Origin: Pseudomonas sp. FEN
Lineage (GTDB): Bacteria > Pseudomonadota > Gammaproteobacteria > Pseudomonadales > Pseudomonadaceae
Length of the DNA stretch: 64,000 nucleotides
Direction: 5' to 3'
NCBI RefSeq assembly: GCF_904067045.1
Contig: NZ_CAJFDC010000013.1
Coordinates: forward strand, 1 to 64,000
Shown here: positions 6,886 through 14,780 of the stretch, piece after piece
How positions within the stretch are numbered: the stretch's first letter is position 1
Layout: the number at the start of each line of letters is the position of its first letter
The notes under the pieces: model-generated
Seen by the model: the letters and a program-made list of their open reading frames with translations, nothing else
Databases searched by the model: none
What the model was told of the DNA's origin: nothing
Program-made: the position numbers and the translations under genes

Positions 6886-8981
6886 CTCGCCGCCTGGCGT
6901 TCGAGCCGGCTGATATCGGCCATGAACTTTTCCGCCGGCAAGGGGTGTCCGAGCAAGTAGCCTTGCAGGGAGTCACACCCCAGGCGGGTGAGAAAGGTCT
7001 GTTGCATGTCGGTTTCCACCCCTTCGGCGACGATCCGCAACCCCAGCGCCTGCCCCAGGGCGACAATCGCCGAGACGATCGCGGCATCGTCGGTGTCATG
7101 CTCCAGGTCGCGGACAAACCCACGGTCGATCTTCAACTCGTTGGCCGGAAGGCGCTTGAGGTACATCAGGCTCGAATAACCGGTACCGAAATCGTCGATG
7201 GACAGGTCCACGCCCATGTCCGAGAGTTTCTGCAGCACCTCCATGCTCGCATCGGCGTCGCTCATGGCAGTGGTTTCGGTGATTTCCAGGGTCAGGCTGT
7301 TGGCCGGCAACTGGTGCCGGGCCAAGGCACCGGCGACGCTGTCGACCAGGCCCACATGGCAAAATTGCAGGGCCGAGAGATTCACCGCGATGCGCCAATC
7401 CTGGTACCCCTGTTCACACCACAGGTGCATTTGACGGCAGGCCTCGTTCAGCACCCAGTCGCCGATGGGAATGATCAGGCCGGTCTTTTCCGCCAAGGCG
7501 ATAAATCTGTCCGGCAACAACAACCCTTCCTCGGGGTGCTCCCAGCGCAACAGGGCCTCGGCACCGACCGGCGTGCCCTTGAGCGCATCGAACTTGGGTT
7601 GGTAATAGAGACGGAACTGCTGCTGCTCCAGGGCCTGGCGCAGGTCCTGCAACAGTTGCAACTGCTTGCGCGCGTTGCTGTTCATCGAGGCATCGAAGAA
7701 ACTGTGGCCGTTCTTGCCGGCGCCCTTGGCGTGGTACATCGCCGCGTCGGCATTCATCAGCAATTCCTCGGCGGTCTGGCCGTTACCCGGGTACAGCACG
7801 ATGCCGAGGCTCGCGGAAATCTGCAGGTCGTGCTCGGCCACGCGGAACCGCCGGGAAATCAGGCTGACCTGACGCGACGCCACCTGCAGCGCGTCGTCTG
7901 GCTCGGCCAGTTGCACCAGCAACACAAACTCGTCACCGCCAATGCGCGCCAGGGTGTCCTGGCTGCGCAGGTCTTCACGCAGGCGCAGGGCCACCTCGCG
8001 CAGCAATTGATCGCCCATATGGTGACCGAACGCATCATTGACCGGTTTGAAACCATCCAGATCGATGAACATCAGCGCGAAGCAGCCACCTTCGTCCGCC
8101 ACCTTGTGCATTGCCTGGTCGATCCGGTCCGCCAGCAGGACACGGTTCGGCAAGCCAGTCAGGGTGTCATGCAGCGCCAACTGGATGAGCTCCTGGTTGG
8201 CCTGGCTCAACGAGTTGGCCAGGATGGCGGTCCGGTCTTCGAGCCGGGCGTCGAGCAGCGAGGTCAACAAGGCGATGGACAGCACCGCCAGGCTGGTCAC
8301 CAGCACCAGGTTGTCCAGCCCATTGCCGGACAGGCCGGTACTTACCGCCCCACAGAAACTGCCCTGGGCAAAATTGGCCGCGGCCATGCCGGTGTAGTGC
8401 ATACCGACGATCGCCAGGCCCATGATCACCGCCGCCGCGCCACGGGCCAGGCGTATATAGGGGGTATTGCGGCGCAGGCGAAAAGCGATCCACAAGGCCG
8501 CCGCCGAGGCGACCACGGCAATCACCAGCGAGGCGCCGAACAGGGTCGGGTCGTAATCGATGCCCGGCTGCATCTTCAGCGCTGCCATGCCGCAGTAATG
8601 CATGGCACTGATGCCGGCGCCCATGACCAGCGCACCGCATACCCATTGCGCCGTTGGCAGGCGGGGCTGGGTGACCAGCCAGAGGGCAAAGCCACTGGAA
8701 AGAATCGCGATCAGCAGTGACAACAGCGTGAGGGGGCCGTCGTAGCCCAGGGCGATGGGCAGCTTGAACGCCAGCATGCCGATAAAATGCATGGACCATA
8801 TGCCCACCCCCATGGCCAGGGCACCGCCGGCGGTCCACAGATAAACCGCTCGGCCGGTAGACGTGGCAATGCGTCCGGTCAGATCCAGGGTGGTATAGGA
8901 GGCGAGGATCGCCACACAAAAGGAAATGAAGACCAGCGCGGGGGAATAACTACCAATGAGCATGGCGAATCTCTGAAACAT
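6882..8981 (-). CDS. MHYT-GGDEF-EAL cyclic-di-GMP enzyme, MucR-like
   Basis: Bifunctional-type c-di-GMP protein. The N-terminal membrane MHYT sensor has MHFIGM, MHYCGM and MHYTGM repeats across seven helices, a proposed O2/NO/CO-sensing copper site. Next is a diguanylate cyclase domain with intact RIGGDEF, then a phosphodiesterase domain with EALLRW and DDFGTGYSSL. Both catalytic signatures appear intact. The architecture and length match Pseudomonas MucR (alginate and biofilm dispersal) and NbdA. The frame is open up to 9071, but homologs begin near MFQRFAMLIGSY, so I place the start at 8981 (699 residues); an internal ATG at 8963 is an alternative. The gene stands alone and converges on the MFS gene. 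Confidence 0.9.
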   Translation of the reverse strand: MFQRFAMLIGSYSPALVFISFCVAILASYTTLDLTGRIATSTGRAVYLWTAGGALAMGVGIWSMHFIGMLAFKLPIALGYDGPLTLLSLLIAILSSGFALWLVTQPRLPTAQWVCGALVMGAGISAMHYCGMAALKMQPGIDYDPTLFGASLVIAVVASAAALWIAFRLRRNTPYIRLARGAAAVIMGLAIVGMHYTGMAAANFAQGSFCGAVSTGLSGNGLDNLVLVTSLAVLSIALLTSLLDARLEDRTAILANSLSQANQELIQLALHDTLTGLPNRVLLADRIDQAMHKVADEGGCFALMFIDLDGFKPVNDAFGHHMGDQLLREVALRLREDLRSQDTLARIGGDEFVLLVQLAEPDDALQVASRQVSLISRRFRVAEHDLQISASLGIVLYPGNGQTAEELLMNADAAMYHAKGAGKNGHSFFDASMNSNARKQLQLLQDLRQALEQQQFRLYYQPKFDALKGTPVGAEALLRWEHPEEGLLLPDRFIALAEKTGLIIPIGDWVLNEACRQMHLWCEQGYQDWRIAVNLSALQFCHVGLVDSVAGALARHQLPANSLTLEITETTAMSDADASMEVLQKLSDMGVDLSIDDFGTGYSSLMYLKRLPANELKIDRGFVRDLEHDTDDAAIVSAIVALGQALGLRIVAEGVETDMQQTFLTRLGCDSLQGYLLGHPLPAEKFMADISRLERQAAS

Positions 8982-9255
8982 CGAACCGGGCAATACCCGA
9001 ACTCGGTGAAAAAACGACGGATTGTACCTGCTTCCCTGCGGAGTGCCTGGTGAGCATTGGCTACTTGCCATTATTCAGGAGGCCCCGTCCGCCGTATAGC
9101 TCAGCGCCCCGGGAAGGCCGACCAACGGCAGGTATTATTCATCATGCGCAAAGCCTGACCAGGCGGACAGTCGAGAAAGCCGACCATTGGAGAGTAGCTC
9201 TTGTCTTGAGAATCGATCAGGAATCATCTCCGGCATAAACGAGAATTGCGAGTCC

Positions 9256-9681
9256 CTACAATGGCAACCGTGGTTGCGGGGACTGGAGCGAGGCCAATAC
9301 CCGCTCGGTATTTTCCGTGCAACTGGCCCCTTCGGGTCGGTTGCGGATGCTGTTGACGATCCCCAGCAACTGCAACTTGCTATGGGCCAGGCGCGCCTGC
9401 ATGGCTTCGATCTGATCGATCTTGCGCTCCAGGCTGTCGACCATGGCCTCATGATCCAGGGGCTCCGCCTCGGCACCGGGCACCAACGCCCGCAGCTCCT
9501 CGAGGCTGAAACCCGCCTGCTGTGCACACTGGATGATCGCCAATGTCTGCAACACCTCGGCCGGGTACTCTCGGTAACCGTTGGCCTGGCGCTGGACCTT
9601 GCGAATCAACCCCTGGGCTTCATAGAACCTGATCTTCGACGCCGCCAGGCCACTGCGCAGGGCCAGTTCACCGATCTTCAT
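9256..9681 (-). CDS. MerR-family transcriptional regulator
   Basis: 141 residues from the chosen ATG at 9681 (MKIGELALRSGLAASKIRFY), which has a gagg Shine-Dalgarno 6 bases upstream; an upstream in-frame start at 9708 would only add residues not typical of the family. The N-terminal winged HTH reads ATRSG-type, with IRFYEAQGLI and GYREYP as in MerR proteins. A coiled-coil dimerisation helix follows (about residues 75-118). The only Cys residues are IQCAQ and a late SCTE, so no classical metal-binding loop is evident. It is divergent from the Old Yellow Enzyme gene and almost certainly controls it. The inducer, probably an electrophile or redox compound, is unknown. Confidence 0.9.
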   Translation of the reverse strand: MKIGELALRSGLAASKIRFYEAQGLIRKVQRQANGYREYPAEVLQTLAIIQCAQQAGFSLEELRALVPGAEAEPLDHEAMVDSLERKIDQIEAMQARLAHSKLQLLGIVNSIRNRPEGASCTENTERVLASLQSPQPRLPL

Positions 9682-9701
9682 AAGAGGCCTCGAATGGATG
9701 C

Positions 9702-9733
9702 TTGACATTAAAGTTAGGTTTAAGCTTAGCCTG
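9702..9733 (+). promoter_or_regulatory. MerR-type promoter/operator for the Old Yellow Enzyme gene
   Basis: A -35 hexamer TTGACA (9702-9707) is followed by the dyad TTAAAgttaggTTTAA (9708-9723) and a -10-like TAGCCT (9728-9733). The spacer is 20 bases, longer than the usual 17, which is the hallmark of MerR-activated promoters. The dyad lies between the hexamers, where MerR proteins untwist the DNA. It sits between the MerR gene start (9681) and the oxidoreductase ATG (9760). Confidence 0.6.
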
Positions 9734-9759
9734 GACTCCCCACAGCCCCGGAGTCAAGC

Positions 9760-10992
9760 ATGTCACCCTTTCAAGCGTTGCTTTTGCCCAATGGCGTACA
9801 GATCCCGAATCGCATCGCCAAGGCCGCCATGGAAGAGAACATGGCCGACCTGGACAACGCGCCCTCCGCTCAGTTGATCGAACTCTACCGCGCCTGGGCC
9901 GACGGCGAGCCCGGCTTGCTGCTGACCGGCAATGTGATGATCGACCGCCGCGCCATGACTGGCCCTGGTGGCGTGGTGCTGGAGGATGATCGTCACCTGG
10001 AGCAATTCCGCCAGTGGGCGGCCATCGGCCGGGCCAAGGGTGCGCAGTTCTGGATGCAGATCAATCACCCTGGGCGCCAGACCATGGCCAATCTGGGTCA
10101 GACCGCCTGGGCACCGTCCGCGGTAGCGCTGGACCTGGGCGGGTTCTCGAAGATGTTCGCCGAGCCGCGGCCGATGAGCGAAAGCGATATCGAGGAAGTG
10201 ATCGGGCGCTTCGCCAACAGCGCCCGTCTGGCCGAACAAGCGGGTTTCAGCGGTGTGCAGATCCATGCCGCGCATGGTTACCTGCTCAGCCAGTTCCTCT
10301 CGCCGCTGAGCAACCGGCGCAGCGACCGCTGGGGCGGCCCGCTGGAAAATCGCGCACGCCTGCTGCTATCGGTGGTCAAGGCGGTCCGCGCGGTTGTCTC
10401 GCCGGACTTTTGCGTGGCGGTCAAACTCAACTCGGCGGACTTCCAGCGCGGCGGCTTCGACGCTGACGATGCCCGCCAGGTGATCGAATGGCTCAACACA
10501 CTGCCGGTGGACCTGGTTGAACTCTCGGGCGGCAGCTACGAGGCGCCGGCCATGCAAGGCGAAGCACGGGACGGTCGGACCCTGGCGCGGGAAGCCTATT
10601 TCATGGAAATGGCCGGCGAGCTGGCGAAGGTCGCGAAGATGCCAATCATGGTCACTGGCGGTATTCGGCGCTTGCCCATCGTCGAGCAGGTGCTGGACAG
10701 CGGCATCGCCATGGCCGGCATCGGCACCGCGATGGCCGTGGAGCCGCACCTGCCCAGGCACTGGCGCGAAGGTCGGGCCAGCCATCCGCAGTTGCCGCCG
10801 ATCCATTGGAAGAAAAAGCCGCTGGCGTCGCTGGCCAGCATGGCGGTGGTCAAGTTCCAGTTGAAACGCTTGAGCAAGGGCCAGCGCCCCTACCCCGAAG
10901 TCTCGGCGGTGTGGGCGCTGGTGCTGGATAGACTGTTTATCGGTCGGCGGACAAAGCAGTATCGCGCGGCAATGAAAAACCTCATCTCCTGA
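9760..10992 (+). CDS. NADH:flavin oxidoreductase, Old Yellow Enzyme family
   Basis: 410 residues, a single FMN-binding TIM barrel. HAAHGYLLSQFLSPLSNRR is the strongly conserved OYE/2,4-dienoyl-CoA-reductase-like active-site stretch, with the His pair that binds the substrate carbonyl or nitro group, and RWGGPLENRARL follows it. The FMN phosphate loop is near MVTGGIRR. There is no C-terminal NAD/FAD extension, so this is the short OYE type that reduces activated C=C bonds in enones, quinones or nitro compounds using NAD(P)H. It is transcribed divergently from the MerR gene through a MerR-type promoter, implying induction by a substrate-like electrophile. The C-terminal 60 residues are lysine/arginine-rich and atypical but still coding. 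Confidence 0.92.
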   Translation: MSPFQALLLPNGVQIPNRIAKAAMEENMADLDNAPSAQLIELYRAWADGEPGLLLTGNVMIDRRAMTGPGGVVLEDDRHLEQFRQWAAIGRAKGAQFWMQINHPGRQTMANLGQTAWAPSAVALDLGGFSKMFAEPRPMSESDIEEVIGRFANSARLAEQAGFSGVQIHAAHGYLLSQFLSPLSNRRSDRWGGPLENRARLLLSVVKAVRAVVSPDFCVAVKLNSADFQRGGFDADDARQVIEWLNTLPVDLVELSGGSYEAPAMQGEARDGRTLAREAYFMEMAGELAKVAKMPIMVTGGIRRLPIVEQVLDSGIAMAGIGTAMAVEPHLPRHWREGRASHPQLPPIHWKKKPLASLASMAVVKFQLKRLSKGQRPYPEVSAVWALVLDRLFIGRRTKQYRAAMKNLIS

Positions 10993-11007
10993 CCCGGCGG
11001 CGGCCCT

Positions 11008-11094
11008 TGTAGGCGCCAGTTTGCTGGCGATGAGGCCCATGAGCATCGCATCGCCTGATCGGCCGCTATCGCCAGCAATTGGCCCAAACATCGC
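11008..11094. repeat. REP-like palindromic element
   Basis: Imperfect copy of the dispersed Pseudomonas palindrome: tgtaggcgccagtttgctgg at 11009, with the inverted form cgccagcaattggc about 50 bases later. It lies between the convergent oxidoreductase and PLD genes. Confidence 0.6.
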
Positions 11095-11175
11095 GCTTGC
11101 GCGATGAGGGTCAAGACGGTATCTACGGGTGACGCAGCACCCACAGGGCCCTATGCCCGCCTTGAAAATGGGGTT

Positions 11176-12822
11176 TCAGCGCCCGGAAAAACGCAACCGC
11201 GACAACATCCTCAAGTCCCCCACCTTGTAGTAGCCATCGCTCCAGCTGTTATTCGGCGACAGCGGCTGGACCTGCTTGAGTTCCAGCTTCTTCGCGTAAT
11301 AGCGAAACCGGTAGTGCTCGTAGAAGCGCAGGATTTCCAGGCCATAACGATCGGCCAGATCGACGTCTCCACGGATCACCAGGTAGTTCTCGTCGTTACC
11401 GTCACTGGCGCCGACGCTGAGGTTGTGGCTACCGCTGATAATGGTCGGTGCGTCCGTGGTGAAGTCGGTGACGACGGCCTTGGTGTGCACCAGCAAATTG
11501 CCCTTCTGGCCCTTGAGCCCTTCCTTGATCCAGCCTTCCAGGCCGATATCGAGCAGTGCCGTGGCCACAAAATCATCAGTCCGATCGGCGTGAATCCCGG
11601 AGATGCTGCTGGCGGTATTCTGCAGGCCGAAACGCAGCACATCGTCATGTGGCTTGCCGAGCAAGGCATCGAGGATTTCCTGGGGCAAGGCGAAGGCCGT
11701 GGCAAACAGCACATCCTTCTGCGCCGCCGTGATGATCTGCACGAACTCCTTCAGGTCACCCTGGCCGGTACGCGGGGAAAACCCGGCAAACAGCGGCTGA
11801 CTCGGCTCCATGGGGTTGTTCTGGGTAATCCACTTGCGCGTTGCCGCCACATCCGTCGGTGCCGCCCAGATTTCCTCGAAGACCTGGGTGTACTCGTTGG
11901 CCAGGCGGCTGTCATCGAGTACATGCACCACGTTGGCCTGGCGATACACGCCGTTGGCGGTGAAGTTGGTGCTGCCGCAGAGCACCGCTTCAGCTCGGTA
12001 TTCGCCGCCGGCATCACGCTGGCTGAGAACAATGAACTTGTCGTGGAAGATGTTGCTGGTGACCCGCCCGCGCTTGCTCTCGGCCAGAATCGGCGCCAGG
12101 TTCTGCTCGTTCAGGGTCGTGTCCTCGTCACCGACCTTGGCGTGGTAGAGCACGCGAATCCGCACCCCGCGCTGCTGCGCCGCGTTTACCGCATCGACAA
12201 TCGCCTTCAACTGATACTCGTAGATGGCGATATCCAACCCCCACTGCACATCCGTCGCCCGGGCAATGAACCCGAGCAGCTCTTCCAGCAGGCCATTTTC
12301 CAGCCACAGGCGCGCCGCATCGGGCCAGGCCTCGATAGGCAGGTTCTTCTGGGTGCTGATCAGTTTGTCCAGGTCGGGAAACTTGCGCTCGAAACCCTGG
12401 CTGGCCGCCACCGCACGATTGAAGATCACCCGCTGGCCCTTGGGCAGGCCATTGTCGGTGGTCACCGTCAATGCCAATGACTCACCCAACTGCGGGGCAT
12501 CGGGCGTGCCGTAGGCCAGATGCACCCGATAGTTACAGGTGCTCCCGGGCTCGACGTTGTAATCGGCCCAGCGGAACTTCTGCAACGGCGCCAGGTTGCT
12601 CGGCGTCGCGTGGTACTGGGGAAAGGTGTGTTCCTTGCCGGGGAACGTCAGGCTATTGAACAGGAACGCCCAGGGCCCGGTGCCCTCCTGGCGTTCGATG
12701 GCGAAACCGAGCAGGCCGGCGCGCCGCGACTCGGCCAGGTCGATGGCCAGCAACACACCGCTGGTCCCGGCGTAGGCCTTGACCCGGAAATCATCCAGGG
12801 AATTGCTCTGAAGTACGCGCAT
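11176..12822 (-). CDS. Phospholipase D-superfamily protein with two HKD-like sites
   Basis: 548 residues, no signal peptide. A beta-rich N-terminal domain (about 1-150, fibronectin-like by appearance) precedes two PLD repeats. Repeat 1 has HDKFIVLSQRD near residue 260 followed by CGSTNFTANG; repeat 2 has HTKAVVTDF near residue 447 followed by SGSHNLS. Repeat 2 fits HxKxxxxD-GSxN. Repeat 1 has Ser where the Asp of HxK(x4)D is expected, so one half-site is non-canonical. PLD-fold enzymes act as a pair of HKD half-sites on phosphodiesters (lipids or nucleic acids). The substrate here cannot be told. It is divergent from the amino acid oxidase gene, with about 200 bases of shared upstream region. 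Confidence 0.85.
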   Translation of the reverse strand: MRVLQSNSLDDFRVKAYAGTSGVLLAIDLAESRRAGLLGFAIERQEGTGPWAFLFNSLTFPGKEHTFPQYHATPSNLAPLQKFRWADYNVEPGSTCNYRVHLAYGTPDAPQLGESLALTVTTDNGLPKGQRVIFNRAVAASQGFERKFPDLDKLISTQKNLPIEAWPDAARLWLENGLLEELLGFIARATDVQWGLDIAIYEYQLKAIVDAVNAAQQRGVRIRVLYHAKVGDEDTTLNEQNLAPILAESKRGRVTSNIFHDKFIVLSQRDAGGEYRAEAVLCGSTNFTANGVYRQANVVHVLDDSRLANEYTQVFEEIWAAPTDVAATRKWITQNNPMEPSQPLFAGFSPRTGQGDLKEFVQIITAAQKDVLFATAFALPQEILDALLGKPHDDVLRFGLQNTASSISGIHADRTDDFVATALLDIGLEGWIKEGLKGQKGNLLVHTKAVVTDFTTDAPTIISGSHNLSVGASDGNDENYLVIRGDVDLADRYGLEILRFYEHYRFRYYAKKLELKQVQPLSPNNSWSDGYYKVGDLRMLSRLRFSGR

Positions 12823-13022
12823 ACGTCACATCCTTGAGAGAGTTGCTGTGGAAGACGAGCGTAACGAATTTTTATGACACCAGGCACTCACCTTCATGAA
12901 ACCTTCGCTCAACGACAAGCGGCGGTTTGCCGTAGTGGCAAACTCGCATTTCGCCAAAACTCAACAATACTTGGCGCGAAGGGATTTCGCAGTTCCTCTT
13001 TCTCCTCGAAATGGAGTTCGCC

Positions 13023-14780
13023 ATGAAGTCGCAAGAACTGGAACTCGACGTGGCCGTGGTCGGTGGCGGTGTCTCAGGCACCTACAGCGCCTGGCGCCTG
13101 CAACACGCCCAAGGCGACAAGCAGAGCATTGCCCTTTTCGAATTCAGCGACCGCATTGGCGGCCGCCTCTTCAGCATCAACCTGCCAGGCCTGCCCAATG
13201 TGGTCGCCGAGGTCGGCGGCATGCGCTACATCCCGGGCCCCGACGGCCATGTGCTGGTGGACAACCTGGTCAAGCACCTCAAGCTGCCCAGCCAGGATTT
13301 TCCCATGGGCGCGCCCAAGCCGGTCTACTCGAAGAACAACCTGTTTTACCTGCGCGGCAAGCGCTTCCGTTATCGCGACTTCGTCGAAGCGCCGGAAAAG
13401 ATCCCCTACGACCTGGCCTGGTCCGAGCGCGGCTTCTGCCCCGAGGACCTGCAAGTCAAGGTGATGAACTATGTGTACCCGGGGTTCGACAAGCTCAGCC
13501 TGTGCCAGCAGATGCAGGTCACGGTCTTCGGCAAGGAAATCTGGCGCTATGGTTTCTGGGACCTGCTCTACCGGGTCATGAGTAACGAGGGTTATCAGTT
13601 CATGAAGGACGCCGGTGGCTATGACGCCAACGTCGCCAATGCCAGCGCCGTGACCCAACTGCCCGCCACCGAGTACAAGGACACCACCGAGTTCCGGACC
13701 CTGGCCAAGGGTTTCCAGAGCCTGCCGTTGGCGCTCGTCGCCACCTTCGCCAAGTTGCCGGGACAATTGCCAGGCCAGCAACGGGTGCACATGAACCAGC
13801 GGCTGACCGCCATCCACTACGCCAGGGACGCCGATTTTCCTTATCGCCTGCACTTCCAGGCCACCACCACGGTGGATGGCGGCACCCACGACAGCGGCGG
13901 CCAAGCCGTGGTCAAGGCGCGGAAAATCATCCTCGCCATGCCGCGTCGCGCCCTGGAACTGATCGACTCACCGTTCTTCAGCGATCCCTGGCTCAAGGAC
14001 AATCTCGGTTCGGTACTGATGCAATCGGCGTTCAAGCTCTTCCTTGCCTATGAACAGCCCTGGTGGCGCGCACTCGGGCTGGTGGCCGGGCGTTCGGTCA
14101 CCGATCTGCCGGTGCGGCAGATCTACTACATGGGCACCGAATGCGAGCAGAAAGGCGGTGAGCCGACGCTCAACTCGTTGCTGATGGCCTCCTACAACGA
14201 CATCGGCACTGTGCCGTTCTGGAAAGGCCTGGAAGGCGGCGCGCCGTTCGTTGGCCACACTCCCAGTAACCTGGCCGGGCTGCTCAAGACCGAGCCGGTG
14301 GTGCCCAGGACCCAGTTCACCGTCAGCGACGAAATGGTCCGGGTGGCACAGATGCAAGTCACCCAGGTCCACGACCAGGTCGAACTGCCGCGCCCCTACT
14401 CGGCGGTCTATCACGCCTGGGACGCCGACCCTTACGGCGGCGGCTGGCATGAATGGAAAGCCAATTACCGGATCGACCAGGTCATCTGCCGCATGCGTCA
14501 TCCGCTGGAGAAACAGCAGATCTATATTGTCGGCGAAGCCTATTCCTATGCTCAGGGTTGGGTCGAAGGCGCGGTGACCGTGGCCGAGTCGACGCTCCAG
14601 GATTTTTTCGCGCTCAAACGCCCCAACTGGCTGCCCAAGGACTATGCGCTGCTGCCGGTGCCGACACCCGCCGGCTGTGCGCTGGAGCCAGGACAGCGCC
14701 CAGCCTGCAAGGACTGTGCAGACACCCTGAATGAAGTCACCGAGTTTGCCTACAAGGGGATCGACCATGGCCACGAATAA
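13023..14780 (+). CDS. FAD-dependent L-amino acid oxidase / flavin monoamine oxidase
   Basis: 585 residues from the ATG at 13023 (tggag Shine-Dalgarno at 13011-13015 that itself contains a less likely in-frame ATG). The N-terminal Rossmann FAD motif is VAVVGGGVSGTYSAWRL, with DRIGGRLFS as the second dinucleotide motif and EVGGMRYIP as the amine-oxidase substrate/FAD stretch. The C-terminal FAD motif is YSYAQGWVEGAV. This is the GMC-unrelated amine oxidase superfamily that includes LAAOs such as escapin and, more distantly, VioA/RebO. The expected reaction is L-amino acid + O2 to imino/keto acid + H2O2. No signal peptide, so cytoplasmic. It overlaps the start of the keto-acid decarboxylase by 14 bases. 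Substrate unknown; an aromatic amino acid fits the partner gene. Confidence 0.85.
   Translation: MKSQELELDVAVVGGGVSGTYSAWRLQHAQGDKQSIALFEFSDRIGGRLFSINLPGLPNVVAEVGGMRYIPGPDGHVLVDNLVKHLKLPSQDFPMGAPKPVYSKNNLFYLRGKRFRYRDFVEAPEKIPYDLAWSERGFCPEDLQVKVMNYVYPGFDKLSLCQQMQVTVFGKEIWRYGFWDLLYRVMSNEGYQFMKDAGGYDANVANASAVTQLPATEYKDTTEFRTLAKGFQSLPLALVATFAKLPGQLPGQQRVHMNQRLTAIHYARDADFPYRLHFQATTTVDGGTHDSGGQAVVKARKIILAMPRRALELIDSPFFSDPWLKDNLGSVLMQSAFKLFLAYEQPWWRALGLVAGRSVTDLPVRQIYYMGTECEQKGGEPTLNSLLMASYNDIGTVPFWKGLEGGAPFVGHTPSNLAGLLKTEPVVPRTQFTVSDEMVRVAQMQVTQVHDQVELPRPYSAVYHAWDADPYGGGWHEWKANYRIDQVICRMRHPLEKQQIYIVGEAYSYAQGWVEGAVTVAESTLQDFFALKRPNWLPKDYALLPVPTPAGCALEPGQRPACKDCADTLNEVTEFAYKGIDHGHE

Noticed and set aside
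6945..8720. 591-codon + strand frame under the MHYT-GGDEF-EAL gene
   Set aside because: Complement of a gene with intact MHYT, GGDEF and EAL motifs; product is His/Gln-rich without motif.
12896..13585. 229-codon frame overlapping the start of the amino acid oxidase
   Set aside because: It overlaps the FAD-binding region in another frame and is Arg/Pro-rich, as expected for a shadow.
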